A stretch of DNA of 64,000 nucleotides from contig JACTAT010000021.1 of assembly GCA_014526335.1 (NCBI GenBank), positions 654,110 to 718,109 on the forward strand, written 5' to 3'. The position numbers and the translations under genes are program-made. Every line of letters starts with the position of its first letter. Position 1 is the stretch's first letter. This stretch comes from Chrysaora quinquecirrha (taxonomy: Eukaryota > Cnidaria > Scyphozoa > Semaeostomeae > Pelagiidae). Under the pieces are notes generated by a model, which had not been told where the DNA came from, ran no database searches, and saw only the letters and a program-made list of their open reading frames with translations. Positions 1 to 26,169 of the stretch are shown in pieces.

Positions 1-13380
<13,380 letters not shown>

Positions 13381-14765
13381 TTAGATTTGAAGTAACTTCA
13401 AGCAGCGATTTCTCGCCCAGCTCGGCACTGTGTGTACTAGGCCTATCTCCTGCCCAAGTGCTCACACAGAAAAACAATTTTTAGACGTTAAAAAACATAC
13501 TTTTCACTCAATAGATAGTCATCTGTGTCTGAGAATGATGCAAGAAGGTAACAGTGTAGCAAAATGTAGGATATCTCAATGCAAATTCTTGATTTTGCTG
13601 CAGAAAGTAACCATTATTTGTGATTATTTGTAGTGATTAACAAATAGAGTCAACGGGTTCCTCCAGCACAATCTGCGCATGTCCCGGATGCTCAAGAGAA
13701 AAACCCACTGATCTCAAAGGGGGCCTGGCACTAGGCTTCTTCTTGAAAAAGTCTGAAAAGCTTCTCATGAAAAATCCTCCCAAAAAGACCTCAGAAACTC
13801 AGACGCAGAAAAGTTTAGCAGGAATAAAGAGAACAAAAAGGTATATTTGTTTTAGGCATGAATTCTAATTTACAAAAGTGAAGACAAGCTTCCAAGCTCT
13901 CAACTCTAGCCTGTCAGTGTCACACAATGTATCTCACTGGTTGCCTTCCCTTCCCTTGTGCTGCTGGGTTCAAATCATGGTTGGGTGGAGAGGACCTAGC
14001 CTGGGATAGGCATGGGTTGGGTTGGTGGTAACAGAATAAAGCTATGGCTAAACTAGGAGACATGTCAAGCCTGACATTGTATTCAGTGTGTCTCCCAGGG
14101 TGGCTAAACATGGGAGTGACAAGCAAGCAACATGTCCCCCCACTCACGGACCAGATTGCAGAGTTGGGCACTTGCACACTCGAGTTTTTGAATAGAACAA
14201 TAGGGTAAACAAAAGGAGAGAACAATAGAAAGGGGTTCTTGCACACTCGAGATCTCGTTGGAAAAAGCCATACTCTGCAAACGGGCTCACGGAGACAAGA
14301 AATGTTTCTGTTGTCTTTCAGAAACATTTGCATGACTCTAGCTACAAATTTTGTCGTGCACTACAAAGTTTCCAAGGTGGCTAAATTGGGAGACATTGAG
14401 GGGACATGTTATGTGTGACAATGTTGCATGCGACATATCTCCTAGTATAGCCAAACCTTAAGTCATTCCAATTGAAATAATGGTCTAGGCTATTGTTTTT
14501 CTGAAAGATTCCACCTAAGGTTTTCAAACTCCATGCTGGGAGATCTCCAGTGTAGGCTACATAGAATGCACACTGTCTTAGTATGGACTCTGAGTTTGTA
14601 GTGGGTTGCATCAAATTGCCTATAGGGTGGGCCAGCTTTGTTCTGGGCCAATTTGGTATTGCAGGCCAACCTACCTGGAGCCAGCCAGGCCGGGCCTGAT
14701 AATCATGGGAAGTCCCTGTCTAAACTTTCGTTAAATAGCTGTTTTCTGTTCTATCTTTTAAGGAG

Positions 14766-15179
14766 ATGGCAAGCAATGAAAATATTAACTTTTTAACTGA
14801 AATGGGCTTTTCTAGAGCAAGAGCGTAAGTATTTTTCTTTTTTTTTTGTTCTGGCTCTTTTGGGGCCAGAATGAATCACCCACAAATTACACTTGAACCT
14901 ATATATGGAAAACATTTTTGTGCACACAGAGGAACTTTGGATGCTTGTATGTGATTTTGGGGAAACAATAGCAAGTGATGTCTCTCATAATGATGATCAT
15001 GATGATCATGATGATCATGAGAATGATGAGAATGATGATGATGATGGTGATTATGATGATGATGATCATGGTGATGATGATGATGATGACAGTAATCATG
15101 GTGATCATGGTGATCATGATCATGATGGTCATGATAATGATGATGATGATGATCATGATCATGATCATGAGAAAGATGA

Positions 15180-15256
<77 letters not shown>

Positions 15257-18200
15257 CAATAATCATGATTATCATGATAATGATGATCATGATGACAATG
15301 ATGATGGTGATGATGATGATGCTCATGCTATGATGATAGTACCTAAAGGTTGTATGTGTGTGCTTGACCATAAACCCTTGACAGGCAGCAATTTTAATGT
15401 GAATTAATGATCTTTGTTTATTAATCTCTAGAGAACAAGCAGTAAAAGCAACTCCAGGGCAAGATCTTCAGGCTGCAATTGAATGGTAAATGTTTAAATC
15501 TTGCTTCTGCTTTTTCCTGCATCTTAGCATGTTGCATTGCAATGATAACTACAAAGTGTAATACTAGTTTTGAAGATTGAAATATGAATGCATTTTCAAC
15601 TTAATTAAGACTAAAATGCTCACTTTTAAGGATGGAATCACACCCAGAAGATTCAAACAACCAAGATGCTGGTCAACTGCCACAGGAATTTGGGGAATCG
15701 GAAAAGCCAATGGATGTGCAAGGTAAAACACTGTGTGCTTAATACACCTTACCCCTTTTTATCTAACGGATTCTGGATTAGATATGTCTCACGTTAGTTT
15801 ACAGGAAAACGATAATGGATATGTTATTTAATGAATAAACTAATGAATACAGTATGACATTAATAATTCCAAAAACCTATTAAAAATAACAACCCAAAAT
15901 TGTGAAAACATGCTAAATACTATGCCCTTTATTCTGCAAGACAAAGAACATTGCTCAAGACACAACAAAGTCATGTTTGAAGGTCAACCTTGCTCATAGT
16001 CTAAAGATGATACCAATTATTACACACTTTTAAGGAAAAAGGTATCCCTAAATAATGGCACACCCCATTACCTCAAACCTATTAAGTTGTCCCCTCCATG
16101 TTGCAAGACCAATTCGATGTCAAACGATTAATTTGAATCCTGTATCGGCAGACTTAGGAGAATACCTTAGAAGATCATAGACTAAACCATCTGTTAAAAT
16201 AACTTCTATGTTTTTGAATCTCTTGTGATGAGAAACTGAATATCTTTTAGGAAATGCATCTGAGACTACTGCAGATGAAACTGAAAAAGGGGAGGGAGAT
16301 AAAACAAATAATGCGGATTCAGCAACACCAGTGCAGCAAGCACTCTCTCTAGTCTGTGAAGAGTAAGTCTCCTTAGAATGCTACTATACCTTATAACACG
16401 AAAATTAAGCAAACATTGTGTTATGCAAATTTGAACTTTCAATGTTACAATATAGTCCCATTTTATTGTGCTAGATTGCACGGCTTTTTTTATAAGAACA
16501 AAGTATATTAAAACATAAGGCTCTAGAGGCTGAAAAGTTAAGAACATGCTAAGAGAATTATAAGGCTTTGTGAAGCTAGAATTTACTGTCTTAAGTGGTG
16601 CTATCCTATTCTCCACTCTAGAAAACAGGTGAACTATCAATCATTGCGACTATATGTGACATTTTTACATGTGCTTCCCTTTTCATAGCAATTATCACCT
16701 AATTTGAAATGCAACAGCTTTTTAAAAAGCGAGAAAATTAAGAACATGTTAAGAACATTTTGAGCCTTCAAATCGGAAAAATTAAGAACATTGAATGGCT
16801 TTCTTCAATTTCAGTGTTCTTGTAAAAATACGTGTAATGTGGCCGGGGGCATTTACGTTTTAACTCCTTACCGCCGCAGCGAGAGTGGAAAAATCGCGTC
16901 AAAGATGTTCCTAGTATAATATCACGCAATAATAAGGCCTAGAAAGTATCATTATTCTTGAATTCTGATTATTTATAATCATTAAATAGGGTCTGTTTCT
17001 GCAAAGGTCTACATTGTAAGTGGGTGGTTTTCCGAAATCTGAGCGGCACATCCCCGTCCATTCATAAGTCATTTACCCCCGGGACGACAGTCCCTTCAAG
17101 AACGTTATTACGGAATTATACTGTTAACTTGTCAATTGTACTGTTAATTATACTAAGTTTGTTTCTAATTAACTAGCCTAATATTTAATCTTTTCATGTT
17201 CTTCTGTTTCAGATGTGGAAAGCAACTCAGATCTGAGCTTGATGCCCAGGTAACGCAGTTTATTGTTCTCGTTTTTCTTGTCGACTTCAATTTTGCAATG
17301 TTCCTTCAAGTAACACATTAAACGCTGATCTCTGGTCCTATGATGAGGCTAGAATACATTATACCAAATAAGAATACACATGAAACAGCCAGTAAAACGC
17401 GACGTACATAACTGATCCAATTATTTTCAAAGTATTCCACCTTTGAGTTTAGTTGGGAAATGTTAAACTACGTATAAACTCTATTAAAGTCTCCCCCCCC
17501 CCCTCGGTACACGTTTTTTTTTATAAGAAACCGGTTTATAAGAAACCTAGAACTAAACACCCCAAAAGTTATAAAACTTTTGGAACTAGGAGGAAGGAGT
17601 TAAGAAACTTTAGAAATTTTTGTGTCAGTTTTCCAACATAGAGATTTCACATTTGTGGACGTAGTAATCAATTCTCAAGCATTTCCGTGTGATTACTCCC
17701 ACCAGCATGGCTAATTCTTTGTAACACAATAATATTAATAATTTGCTTGCTATATTCACGTTTTTTATCGTTTTTACTGCAATTTATTTTCATTAAATTA
17801 AGAAACTGTTAAGAAAACTTTTAGAACTAAAATTAGGCCAAAAATTAAGAAACTTTTAGAACTAGGCCCCGAGCCAGGTTTCTTATAAAACAAAACGTAT
17901 AAACTGTAAATGTAAACTAAGCCCCTCTTCTGTATGATCCCCATTTTTTCGGATAATGAAGATGGTAAGTGGTAAGGCTAAGAAATTAAATGCTAAATTT
18001 TGTGATAATATACATATTTGATGTCCCAAACATGTGTCTGCTATCTAGTAATAACCACGACTAACTTCGATGCGAATTTCATATGATTTAAAGCCAAAAC
18101 TTCTTGGTTTGGTTCATTTTTTAATTTCTGTTGCGTCCATCTTCAGTAACAGAAAGCAGAACATATTTCTGTTTTTAGTAAGCCCCTCCTCTCTAATAGA

Positions 18201-21200
18201 CCCCCCTCTCTTATGAGCCCCCCGAATACCTCCAAAATAAATAAGTGCATAATGCAAGGCTTGTGCACACTTAATGCACGAACGCGCAAGCAATGCTTGC
18301 AAGGCACATTCTAAAAGCAGGTCACATCTGAGGCATGTTCGTTTAAAACTGTTTGCAATTACGCTTAGATATATCTTGTGGATGTGCTTCTTGATTTAAA
18401 AATAGGTCTCCGAATTGATTTTTCCAGGCTCATGCTACTCGAACTGGTCACCAACAATTTGCTGAATCATCGGTGGAAATCAAACCACTCACAGAAGAAG
18501 AGAAAAAACAGCAAGTTGAATTGTGAGTCTTTGGCTAATGTTCACAATACTCTGTTTAAACGCTCTTTTTTATAAGGAACCTACCTCAAGGCCTAGTTCT
18601 TAAAGTTCCTTATTTTCGGACCTCTTTTGAGGCAATTGTAGTTCAAAAAGTTCCTTAATAGTCCCTTAATTTTAACTGCACATACAGTGGTCTTAACAAT
18701 AAAGAGAGACACTTGCATGTGAGCAAAGCTCGAGACTACTCAAGGAAACATTTGATACATGCTTAACGTACAATTTTCGACTGCAAATGAATGGAACCGT
18801 CTTTCTAATTCTTGATTATTTGCAGTGATAAAAGTATTCAACATTCAAAAGTTCCTTAATGATTTTCTCCTTAGTAGTATAAGTTCTTTAAATTTTCGGG
18901 CCTTCTACATGTAGGTTCTTTATAAAGTGGTTCTTTATAAAAAAAAGCGTGATTTATGGACCACAGACGCTGGGAGCCGTCATTTCCACGCTGTCTCGTT
19001 TCTTAATAAACCCGAATTAAGAAGGCACATTGACTTGTTTGCTGTTAGGAAGTCGTTGTTGAGGCCCCTTTTTTGGGTGTTATTCGGGGTATCGTTTATT
19101 TCCCAGAGAAATTCATAGGAATATGGAATAATTCTAGAAAAGATAAAGGGTATTTTGCGGAATTATGAGGTAAAGGAGAGATAATCTAACAAGGCAAACA
19201 GGGGATAAGGAATGTGTTTGGAAAACAATTTCGGGGGGATATGATATTTGGACCATTTATTGTGTCCTCGTTTTTTCGAGTAAAGTAAAACCCCGCAAAC
19301 AAGAACCCAGAACACTTAGAACGCTAGAACGTACAATCTGTTTTTCAAGAAAATATTATCTCCAAATAAGAAAAAAGCGCTTTTGTATAAAAATTATTTT
19401 CCGCCCTTTTATCTTGGAATACTTTTATAGTCTTTGAGTTGTTCAAAACTTCAAAGTTGCGATGAACGTCAGAAGCAGACCGAAACAATAGACTAAGGCG
19501 GAATTTATACCCGGATGCGGCTCGAAATGCACCAATCAGAAAGAACGAAAAGCTGAATTGGCATTGTGTTTTTAACACCAATCAGCTGTTTCGGTCTGTT
19601 TCTGACGTTCATACTCTGAGGAGTGTCAGACGAAAAAAGCTTTTAAGTATTCCCGAAAATGATTCAGGTGTTCATCGCAATTTAGAATACTTTTAATGAT
19701 CTTACTTATAGGGCAGTACTTCTAATGATCTTATATGATAATATTTGCAGGCCCTGCCCATCAGTGCTCTATTATATGCAATGTTTTGGGGGTCCTTGGA
19801 AGGGGTTAACTCATAAAAAAGTTGTATTTATATCCTGTTTAGTGATACGAGGAAGAACCTCTTTGGAGAGGTGGTGTGGCGGAGTGGTCAAAGCGTTCGG
19901 CTCAGGATCGCAAGGTCATGGGTTCGAGTCTCGTCGGGTCCTCTTTCCACAAGCCTACAGTCAACCCAGCTTTTCGTACTTCCGAGGTCGTTAAATAAGT
20001 ACCCAGGGTATTCGTTCTAGAATATCAGTCTGAAGGCACAAGCTGCAGGTGCACATCAGCTCTATAGCTGCCAGAACCCCTGACCTGCATTAACAAATAA
20101 AGATTGCTTGCTTGCTTGCTTGCTTGCCTGATCAGGCTAAAATTGGTTCTTGTTTATTGGGTAGTAATAATATCGGGCTGGAGGTTCTTGATAAACGAAG
20201 GTTATTATGTGTGGATTTACTGTAGTCTTTCTGACCTCAGTTGATACTCAATGTGAATAATCTTTTCTCGATTTCAAGGTTGCAGAAGAAAATGGCTGAA
20301 AGAAGAAAGGAAAGAGAGGAAATTGAAAAAGAGGTAACCTTGACAGCAAATTTTTCATTCCATTTTGCCTTATCTGTTTATTTATTCTTTTAATGCATTC
20401 CGATGATGATCACCCTCATTTAATTAAAGCTTCAAAACAAAATGAGCGCCCCCCGCACAAATTTTATAGAAATTTGGTAAACCCCCAATTCTTTCAAACC
20501 CCTCTCCAATAAACGTCCTCATTTTTCAAGAAATTATTTCATAAACGCCCTCTCTATATAACGCTCATTCTCAAATAAACAACCCCCCCTGAATGCGTAG
20601 GCTAATTTTTTGTATAACGGTTGTTGTTTTGAGAGAAATAAAAAATTGTTCTTTGATGTTAAATATATGTCCCTCTAGGCTTTTTATCCAGTCGAGTCCC
20701 ACTTACCGCTCATGAAATCGAGACTAACACTGAGTCGTAGTTTTGAGCGTCCAACAATTCAATTCCCATAGCGATAACTACGACTCAGGTAATTAGTCTA
20801 ATTTCCCTCTATATTCAAGACCCCACTCCCATAAGCACCCGTCTTAAATTTTAAAAATGTTTGTTAGAGAGAATATATTAAGTGTTTTACATAAGTTAGT
20901 ACTGTCTGCCTCTCTATTACTTTTAAGTTCCAAACTTCCTACTTCAAAGAAGGTCTAAATGACTGGAGAAATTGCCTTCTGATGATGGAAGGTGTTTTGT
21001 CTTGCCTTCTAGGAAGCGAAGAAGAGAGAAAGAATCAGAAGAAAAACAGGCAAAGAGTTAACTGAAGCAAAACAAAAGTATGTTTTAGTAGACAAAGGTA
21101 TTTTAGAAATTTTTGTTCAGTATATTGCATCAACAAAACTTTTATGTGTTGCATCGTGACGCAGGCCCGGGGGGTAGTTAATATATTGTGGGTACTGGGG

Positions 21201-24200
21201 ACGTGTCGCTCAATAGGGTATCGTTTTTCATGATTGTTGTATTAATATGGGTTTATTTGCATTGTAACCTATACTTGAATATGTAAATACTTGGATAAGT
21301 TAAGTTAAGTTGCCGTTTTGAGTCAACTACTAGCCTAGGGCTACTCAGTCGACTTTACACTTTACCCCTTGTCTGGATGCATTAGCATATAGCAGGGTGC
21401 AGCCACACACGGCGCTCATAACTACCGACCAGGTACCCATTTATACACCTGGGTTCCTGGCACATTTGTGTTAATTCAGGAACATTTGTGTTAACAACTT
21501 GCCCAAGGTTGTTGTCTCTGCAAAAACAAGTGGAAAGACCGTGGCTCGAACCCACAACATTTTCGTTGTGAGTCCAGCACGCTAACAACTGCGCCACAGA
21601 GACCACAAATTTTATATCCTTGCGGGGAGTGAAGGATTTCACGTTTTGTCGTTCTATTAAATTTTCTTTGCGATACGATATGATGGAACTAATTCTAATT
21701 GCTAACTTATGTCAGCATGTCAACAACTTTGTCAAAACATTTCCTCATATCATTATAGGCATGAAATAGAAGAAATCAAAAGAATAGCTGAGGAAAGAAA
21801 AAGAGAGAAACACGAAGAAAGATTATACAGGTAAATAATTGGAAATTCACTTTCTTGTTCTACTTCGACTCTACCAAATTCTGCCTGCCTTTTTATAGAA
21901 GATTATGGCAGGGTGAATAATCCAGAATGGAAAGCCATCGAATACATCTGCACAATTTTAACAAATGCTTATCGCAAATTCCTTGAATAAGCTCCCGAGC
22001 GCTTATTTGCATAAATGAATTCCGCGTTGGGGGCTTGTTGGAAGGGAGGGCTTATTCGAGGGGGGGGGCTTTTCAAGGAGTTCAGTAGTTTCAATGCGTT
22101 TTCAACCAAATAACCGAGAGAAAAAGATTGTCTATCCTTATTATATACACTAAAGCACCAAAAAGAACGCCAATTTGTGAGAAAATTTAATCCTATAATT
22201 TTTTGTGGAAATGTTTCAAATTTGCCTAAAAGATTTAATAAAGCATCGAGACACATGTTTAAGCACAAGAGAATAAGACATTATGCATTCTATTTCGAAT
22301 TTCAACAAAGTTTTGGTGCAATTGAGCTGACTCGTGATGTCAGGAGCTCACTGTGGTCCGGGTTCCTGCCCAGCACTGTAGCGTCACAGTCAGGGTTGAG
22401 GTCTCGATTAGTTAACTTATTACGGAGATCCTAGTTAGACCCTGGGCAAATGAACTGAACATTCAACTGAACATTCCACTGAGCATTTGGTATGTTCAGT
22501 GCTGAGTGGCCAAATGAACTGAACATTTCTCTTAACATTGTATCACTGAACATCACTCAACTTTTTCCGCCTCCTTTTCATACAGTTATTTTGGCCCGAA
22601 ATTCAAGATTTTCGATTGAAAACACTGACGAAGTTGCCATAGCCTATATCGGATAAATGTTCAGTGTTTGTTCAATTGAGTGGCCAACTGAACTGAACAT
22701 ACCATTGACTCCGACTCCGATCATCCTTGACTCCGATCAAACATTCACTGAACAATGTTCAATGACTGAACAAGGTGGTCAAATGAACTGGATTTTTCAC
22801 TGAACTTCAATGTTTCTTTCTATGTTTTCTGCCAATCTCAAGGCTAAAATCAAAGTCTCAAAAATGAAGGTTACGATTCTTCTATGCGGGTTTTCACCGT
22901 TATCGATAATCACCGCTGTATTCTTCATGTTCGCGGCCACACGTGCAATATTTTGCTTGAAATGGCGACAGAATATGTTCAAAAATTGTCGCTGCGACCG
23001 GGAAAGCTAAGAGTCGCACGTGTAGTCAGGTAAAGATTTCCGAACAGATTGTTCTGCGACCTTAGAAAAAAACGGTCGCAGTACATTGCTTTGATTGAAC
23101 TTTTCGCGACATGTTTTTCTTGTCGGCGCTTGTCGCAGCGTGTAACCGGTTTTTTAATTGGCGATGCAACACTTTGCATTGTTTTATCGCCTTTTCCTCG
23201 AAATTTTCTAGGACCCATTCTTCTTATCATAAAAGTTGATTGTTGCAGGACTTCTGTAGCAGCATTTTTGTCGCAGCGTGTAGCCACCTCAGGATTTTTC
23301 AGAACAGGACATTCTAAGGCGTGTCGTGTCGCCAGAACAGACGAACAGTCACACGTGTAGCCGCGGCTTAAGACGCCTTTTAAGTCCATGTTCTCAGCCT
23401 TGTCAATGCCATTTTTCTTTCTTTCCAGACAAAAGCTAAAACAGAAAATTGCACAGGATAGGGCAAATATGAAGGCTGCACAGGTCTGTAATATTCTATT
23501 TTTAACAACGTCTTCTTCTCCGGGTCCACTTTTCTGTGTCATACATTTCGATCCGTTATGTGAGAAAAAATTCCGCCTTCAATAGTTCCGGTTTTATTCT
23601 GATGTTTATACTCTGAGGAGTGTGACACGAAAACGTTTCTCCAAAAGAGCTTCTACTTTTTTCGCAATTTTGAAATTATCTTACAGAACGTAAAGTCCCA
23701 TCTTAAGAAATGACACCCTGATTATCTTTGATTGTCACATTTTGCCTCTCCAATGTTAAGCCTCTTTCTACGCCTCTGTCTATATGATCTAACAGTCTGT
23801 ATTAATTCTTTGTATCAGCAGTCAACAAGTCAGCCTGCCGCTTCGTCACAACCACCACCTGTTGTCAAACCTGAAACACAACCACAGCAGACTAAGGAAT
23901 ATGAAACTTGTAGAATTCAGGTTAGTAATTTTTCGATTCGAAATTATAATACGAGTTTTACTAAACATTCAACATCTTCCAAAACCTGAAAAAAATCGGC
24001 CTTCAGGGTCCAGAAAATGCAAAACCATCCTCCAGACGAAACTCGCCGAACTGCGAACCATCCTTACTTAACAATGAAAAACAGGTGCTCTCTTTGAAGC
24101 CCGCAACGTTCTTGAGCACCCCAGTTGTAGGTAGATTATTTACGAAGGACAGAGTTGCGTGGACGCATCCTTAAACCAGGCTTCTGTTGATATTGCGAAC

Positions 24201-25597
24201 AGTCGGAACATAATTGCCGAGTGCTATTCGGCGATTTTGGAACTAATTTACCGCAACTGGCCTGCCGAAATAAGCTGTCTAGCAACTAGCTGGCAACAAG
24301 TTCCTTTTTATCGGCATCTAGTCGACGCACCGTTCCAGAAAGTTGAGCACTGGTTGGGCATGTTCTACTTCTGCGATCAGTTGACCTGAGTCCCGTCCTG
24401 TAATTAGCTGGCTTGAATTAGCTTTAGTATAGCTCTTGTAGTTTACTAGCCAACTTTTAAAAAATTGATAATAATAATGATAAGTCGCAGTCGACTTGAG
24501 CGCTCTTGCGACTGCAATCAGCTGTATCCTAGAAGTTTTGTCTAGTTGTTGACATGTCGACGTAACTTAGTAGTTACCACTATTTCGCGTTGGGCCTGAC
24601 CAAACGATCAAACATTATTGGTCCAACAGCTAAGATTTCCTTGTCAAGCAAAGTGTTTGATGTTCTAGCCACGTCCAAAACATTGCTTGCCCAACATTTT
24701 TTGTTTGCGTCAAGCAAGAAATGTTTTTGAACTTTTTCAAAAACATCTTGCTACAAATTTTGTTACTTTTTCTCGTGAAGCAATGTTTTGGGACGTGGCC
24801 AAACAGTCAAACTTGTTACAAAAAATTCCGAGCTTCCTCGCAGGTCCGGTTAATTTCACACCTTTCGATCCGACCTTTGCAATAAATAGGAAAGAAACCA
24901 CATTTCTCATTGCCCGGGAGACGGATCTCTCCCGAAACGTTGCCCTACTGAATATCAAAGGCTTGTCATGATAAGTGGTGACTATCATGTCTTATACAGT
25001 GTCAGAAACAGCCTTGATAAATCCGAATATATTTAATTAATCAGTTAAGCAAATTAAAAATGTTGGATAAACTATGTTCGATCGTTTGGCCAGGACCTTA
25101 GTTTTATCGTATCGTACGAGGGGCATTCCACTCATCGAAAAAGCGTACAAGATTCCTAGTGAAACGAAATGATTCTTACAAGACTCCTTCAAAAACAATA
25201 GAGATTCCAGTTAAGGGTGTACGAGATTACAAGAAGTGAATTGCCCCTCGGCATCGTAAGTCGATATGAGCCTTGCTTTACATCCAAAAAAAACTTGAAC
25301 TTGTCTGAAATTTTGCCGCTTGATTGTTCTAGTCTCTTGCCTCTGAGTTTTGAACTTTGTTTTTTGTGATTTTAGCTGAGGTTTCCCAATGGCACGACAT
25401 CAACTGGCAATTTCAAACCAGACGATGCTTTATCAACCGTTTACGAATATGCCACAGCAAATGGTTACGATGGACTTACACCGCCAGCGCTAATGACGAC
25501 ATTTCCAAGAAAAACATTCACCCAAGCGGACATGCAAGTAACTTTGAAAGATTTAGGACTTGTTCCTTCTTCTGTTATTATTGTTAAAAACAGCTAA
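14766..25597 (+). CDS. UBXN1: UBX domain protein 1 (UBA - zinc finger - coiled coil - UBX)
   Basis: This is a p97/VCP cofactor that binds ubiquitin through an N-terminal UBA and p97 through a C-terminal UBX. Exons are 14766-14824, 15432-15485, 15631-15722, 16251-16362, 17213-17249, 18428-18522, 20279-20333, 21013-21077, 21759-21830, 23429-23483, 23819-23920 and 25376-25597. They total 1020 nt, with every phase matching. The UBA is residues 1-40 (FLTEMGFSRARA, then AAIEW). A C-x2-C...H-x5-H finger lies near residues 104-125 (CEECGKQL, then HATRTGH). A highly charged coiled coil spans about 130-225. The UBX is the last 80 residues (YETCRIQ, LRFPNGTT, FPRKTFTQADM, GLVPSSVIIV). A splice acceptor (TCTTTTAAG) lies just before the ATG at 14763, so an upstream exon exists, probably untranslated. 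Introns are full of MITEs, three SINE-type repeats and a GAT satellite. Confidence 0.96.
14975..15345. repeat. GAT/ATG-rich satellite in UBXN1 intron 1
   Basis: Irregular GATGATCATGAT repeats surround a pure (GAT)n run at about 15181-15256. Long ORFs on both strands here (poly-Met, poly-Asp, poly-Ser, His-rich) are repeat artefacts. Confidence 0.95.
16478..16838. mobile_element. TTATAAG-word element, AAGAACAT variant
   Basis: It starts CACGGCTTTTTTTATAAGAA and ends GTTCTTGTAAAAATACGTGT, giving imperfect inverted termini. AAGAACAT is iterated, with a dimer of 11-bp period near 16738-16760. A close copy with the same word and the same unique middle (AAAACAGGTGAACTATCAAT) lies at 50653-51028. 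It sits in UBXN1 intron 4. Confidence 0.8.
17508..17905. mobile_element. TTATAAG-word element, AAGAAAC variant
   Basis: It starts TACACGTTTTTTTTTATAAG and ends TTTCTTATAAAACAAAACGT. ATAAGAAACC occurs twice 15 bp apart at the left end, and AAGAAACT twice 11 bp apart near 17800-17820. A truncated sister copy sharing the middle (GTGGACGTAGTAATCAATTC) lies at about 56795-57090. Confidence 0.8.
18554..18953. mobile_element. TTATAAG-word element, AAGGAAC variant
   Basis: It begins around CGCTCTTTTTTATAAGGAAC and ends GTTCTTTATAAAAAAAAGCG. GTTCTTTATAAA is paired at 15 bp on the right end, and GTTCCTTAATA/GTCCCTTAATT is paired at 11 bp near 18645. The reverse-complement sister copy is at 44892-45234. 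Confidence 0.85.
19420..19690. repeat. Dispersed palindromic repeat (CTGACGTTCATACTCTGAGG family)
   Basis: Inverted copies of GTTTCGGTCTGTTTCTGACGTTCAT flank a short middle. One reads GATGAACGTCAGAAGCAGACCGAAAC at about 19461 and the other GTTTCGGTCTGTTTCTGACGTTCATACTCTGAGG at about 19588. Related pieces lie at 23595-23690, 28490-28720, 55110-55200, 58515-58545 with 58942-58985, 60775-60850 and 63955-64000. It is non-autonomous with no coding capacity. Confidence 0.75.
19865..20130 (+). mobile_element. tRNA-derived SINE with (TTGC)n tail
   Basis: The pol III A box (TGGCGGAGTGG) at about 19877 and B box (GGTTCGAGTCT) at about 19920 head a body that ends in AACAAATAAAGA followed by TTGCTTGC repeats. 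The tRNA-like part does not give a full foldable tRNA with acceptor stem, so it is a SINE rather than a tRNA gene. The second copy is at 2690-3115. Confidence 0.85.
21395..21606 (-). mobile_element. tRNA-derived SINE (different family), minus strand
   Basis: Read on the minus strand from 21606, TCTGTGGCGCAGTTGTTAGC (A box) is followed by GTGGGTTCGAGCCACGG (B box), then a non-tRNA body ending near a CCAGGTGTATAAATGGGTAC motif. It lies in a UBXN1 intron. The tRNA part resembles a Met/Val-type tRNA, but the 3' acceptor stem is absent. Confidence 0.75.
22440..22805. mobile_element. MITE-like repeat (AAATGAACTGAACATT family)
   Basis: CAAATGAACTGAACATT and its reverse complement recur through the unit, with short iterations of ACTGAACATT. 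A second copy with the same word lies at 56632-56770. No ORF of note. Confidence 0.65.
22975..23370. mobile_element. MITE-like repeat (TCGCAGCGTGTAGCC family)
   Basis: AGTCGCACGTGTAGTCAGG on the left and CACACGTGTAGCCGCGGCTT on the right bound a unit containing GTTCTGCGACCT, TTGTCGCAGCGTGTA and AGAACAGGACATT. A diverged copy is at 37045-37392, and the tandem array at 57895-58437 is built from a related word. The ORFs of 103 and 187 codons here fall across the repeat and are not believed. Confidence 0.7.
24590..25105. mobile_element. GATCAAACATTG-family inverted-repeat element
   Basis: The left end GGCCTGACCAAACGATCAAA and the right end GTTCGATCGTTTGGCCAGGACC are inverted. Inside are repeated CAAGCAATGTTT and AAACATTGCTTG words. 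It belongs to the commonest repeat family in the window. It lies in the last UBXN1 intron. Confidence 0.8.
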
Positions 25598-25844
25598 GTT
25601 ATTCATTTTATTTACTAAGTTTCTGAAGTCAAAGTGCGTGATTTTCACTGACACTGTTTTTGAAATTTTTGTTGCAGCAGTTGTGTTGAGCTTGAGCTGT
25701 TTACTGTATGGTGTAGCTCTAACCGGAGGGGGATAAATCAGTTTTATATCTCCAACCACGATTCTCAGTTCCTATCAATAGGCATAATTCTACTAAGAAA
25801 CTGGTCGGCATATCGAATTGTTGATTGCAACAATTGATTGATTG

Positions 25845-26045
25845 ATTGCCTGGTGATGGTATTGATGATTATGATGATGATGAGGATATATAAGGATGAG
25901 GATGATTAGATTGTGATGGTGATCATTCATGGTGATGATGACGATGGTGATAGCGATGATGATCATGCTGATGATGATGATGTCTTTAGTGATCATGCTG
26001 ATAATGATGATGATAATGATCGATATCGTGATCGAGATATCAAGA
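25845..26045. repeat. GAT-rich simple repeat between UBXN1 and CCNK
   Basis: GATGATGATGAGGAT and GATGATCATGCTGATGATGA tracts, imperfect. It is intergenic, starting about 250 bp after the UBXN1 stop. Confidence 0.9.
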
Positions 26046-26169
26046 TCGTGATTATGGTTGGAATGGAAACGAGGTTTCCTGAATTTTACAACAACAGCAA
26101 CAACATCTTAGCTAAAAGTTCTTTTTGGGCCTAGGCGCCATTTTGCTACTCCCGTCATACAAAATAAGC

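Noticed and set aside
14893..15333. ORFs of 127-146 codons on both strands rich in Asp, His, Met or Ser
   Set aside because: They read a GAT/ATG satellite in all frames; the poly-residue peptides are artefacts within a UBXN1 intron.
19870..19945. Possible functional tRNA gene
   Set aside because: A and B boxes are present but no matching acceptor stem, and it continues into a SINE body with a TTGC tail repeated elsewhere.
22979..23542. 187-codon minus-strand ORF
   Set aside because: It covers a TCGCAGCGTGTAGCC-family repeat and the antisense of a UBXN1 exon; no family match.
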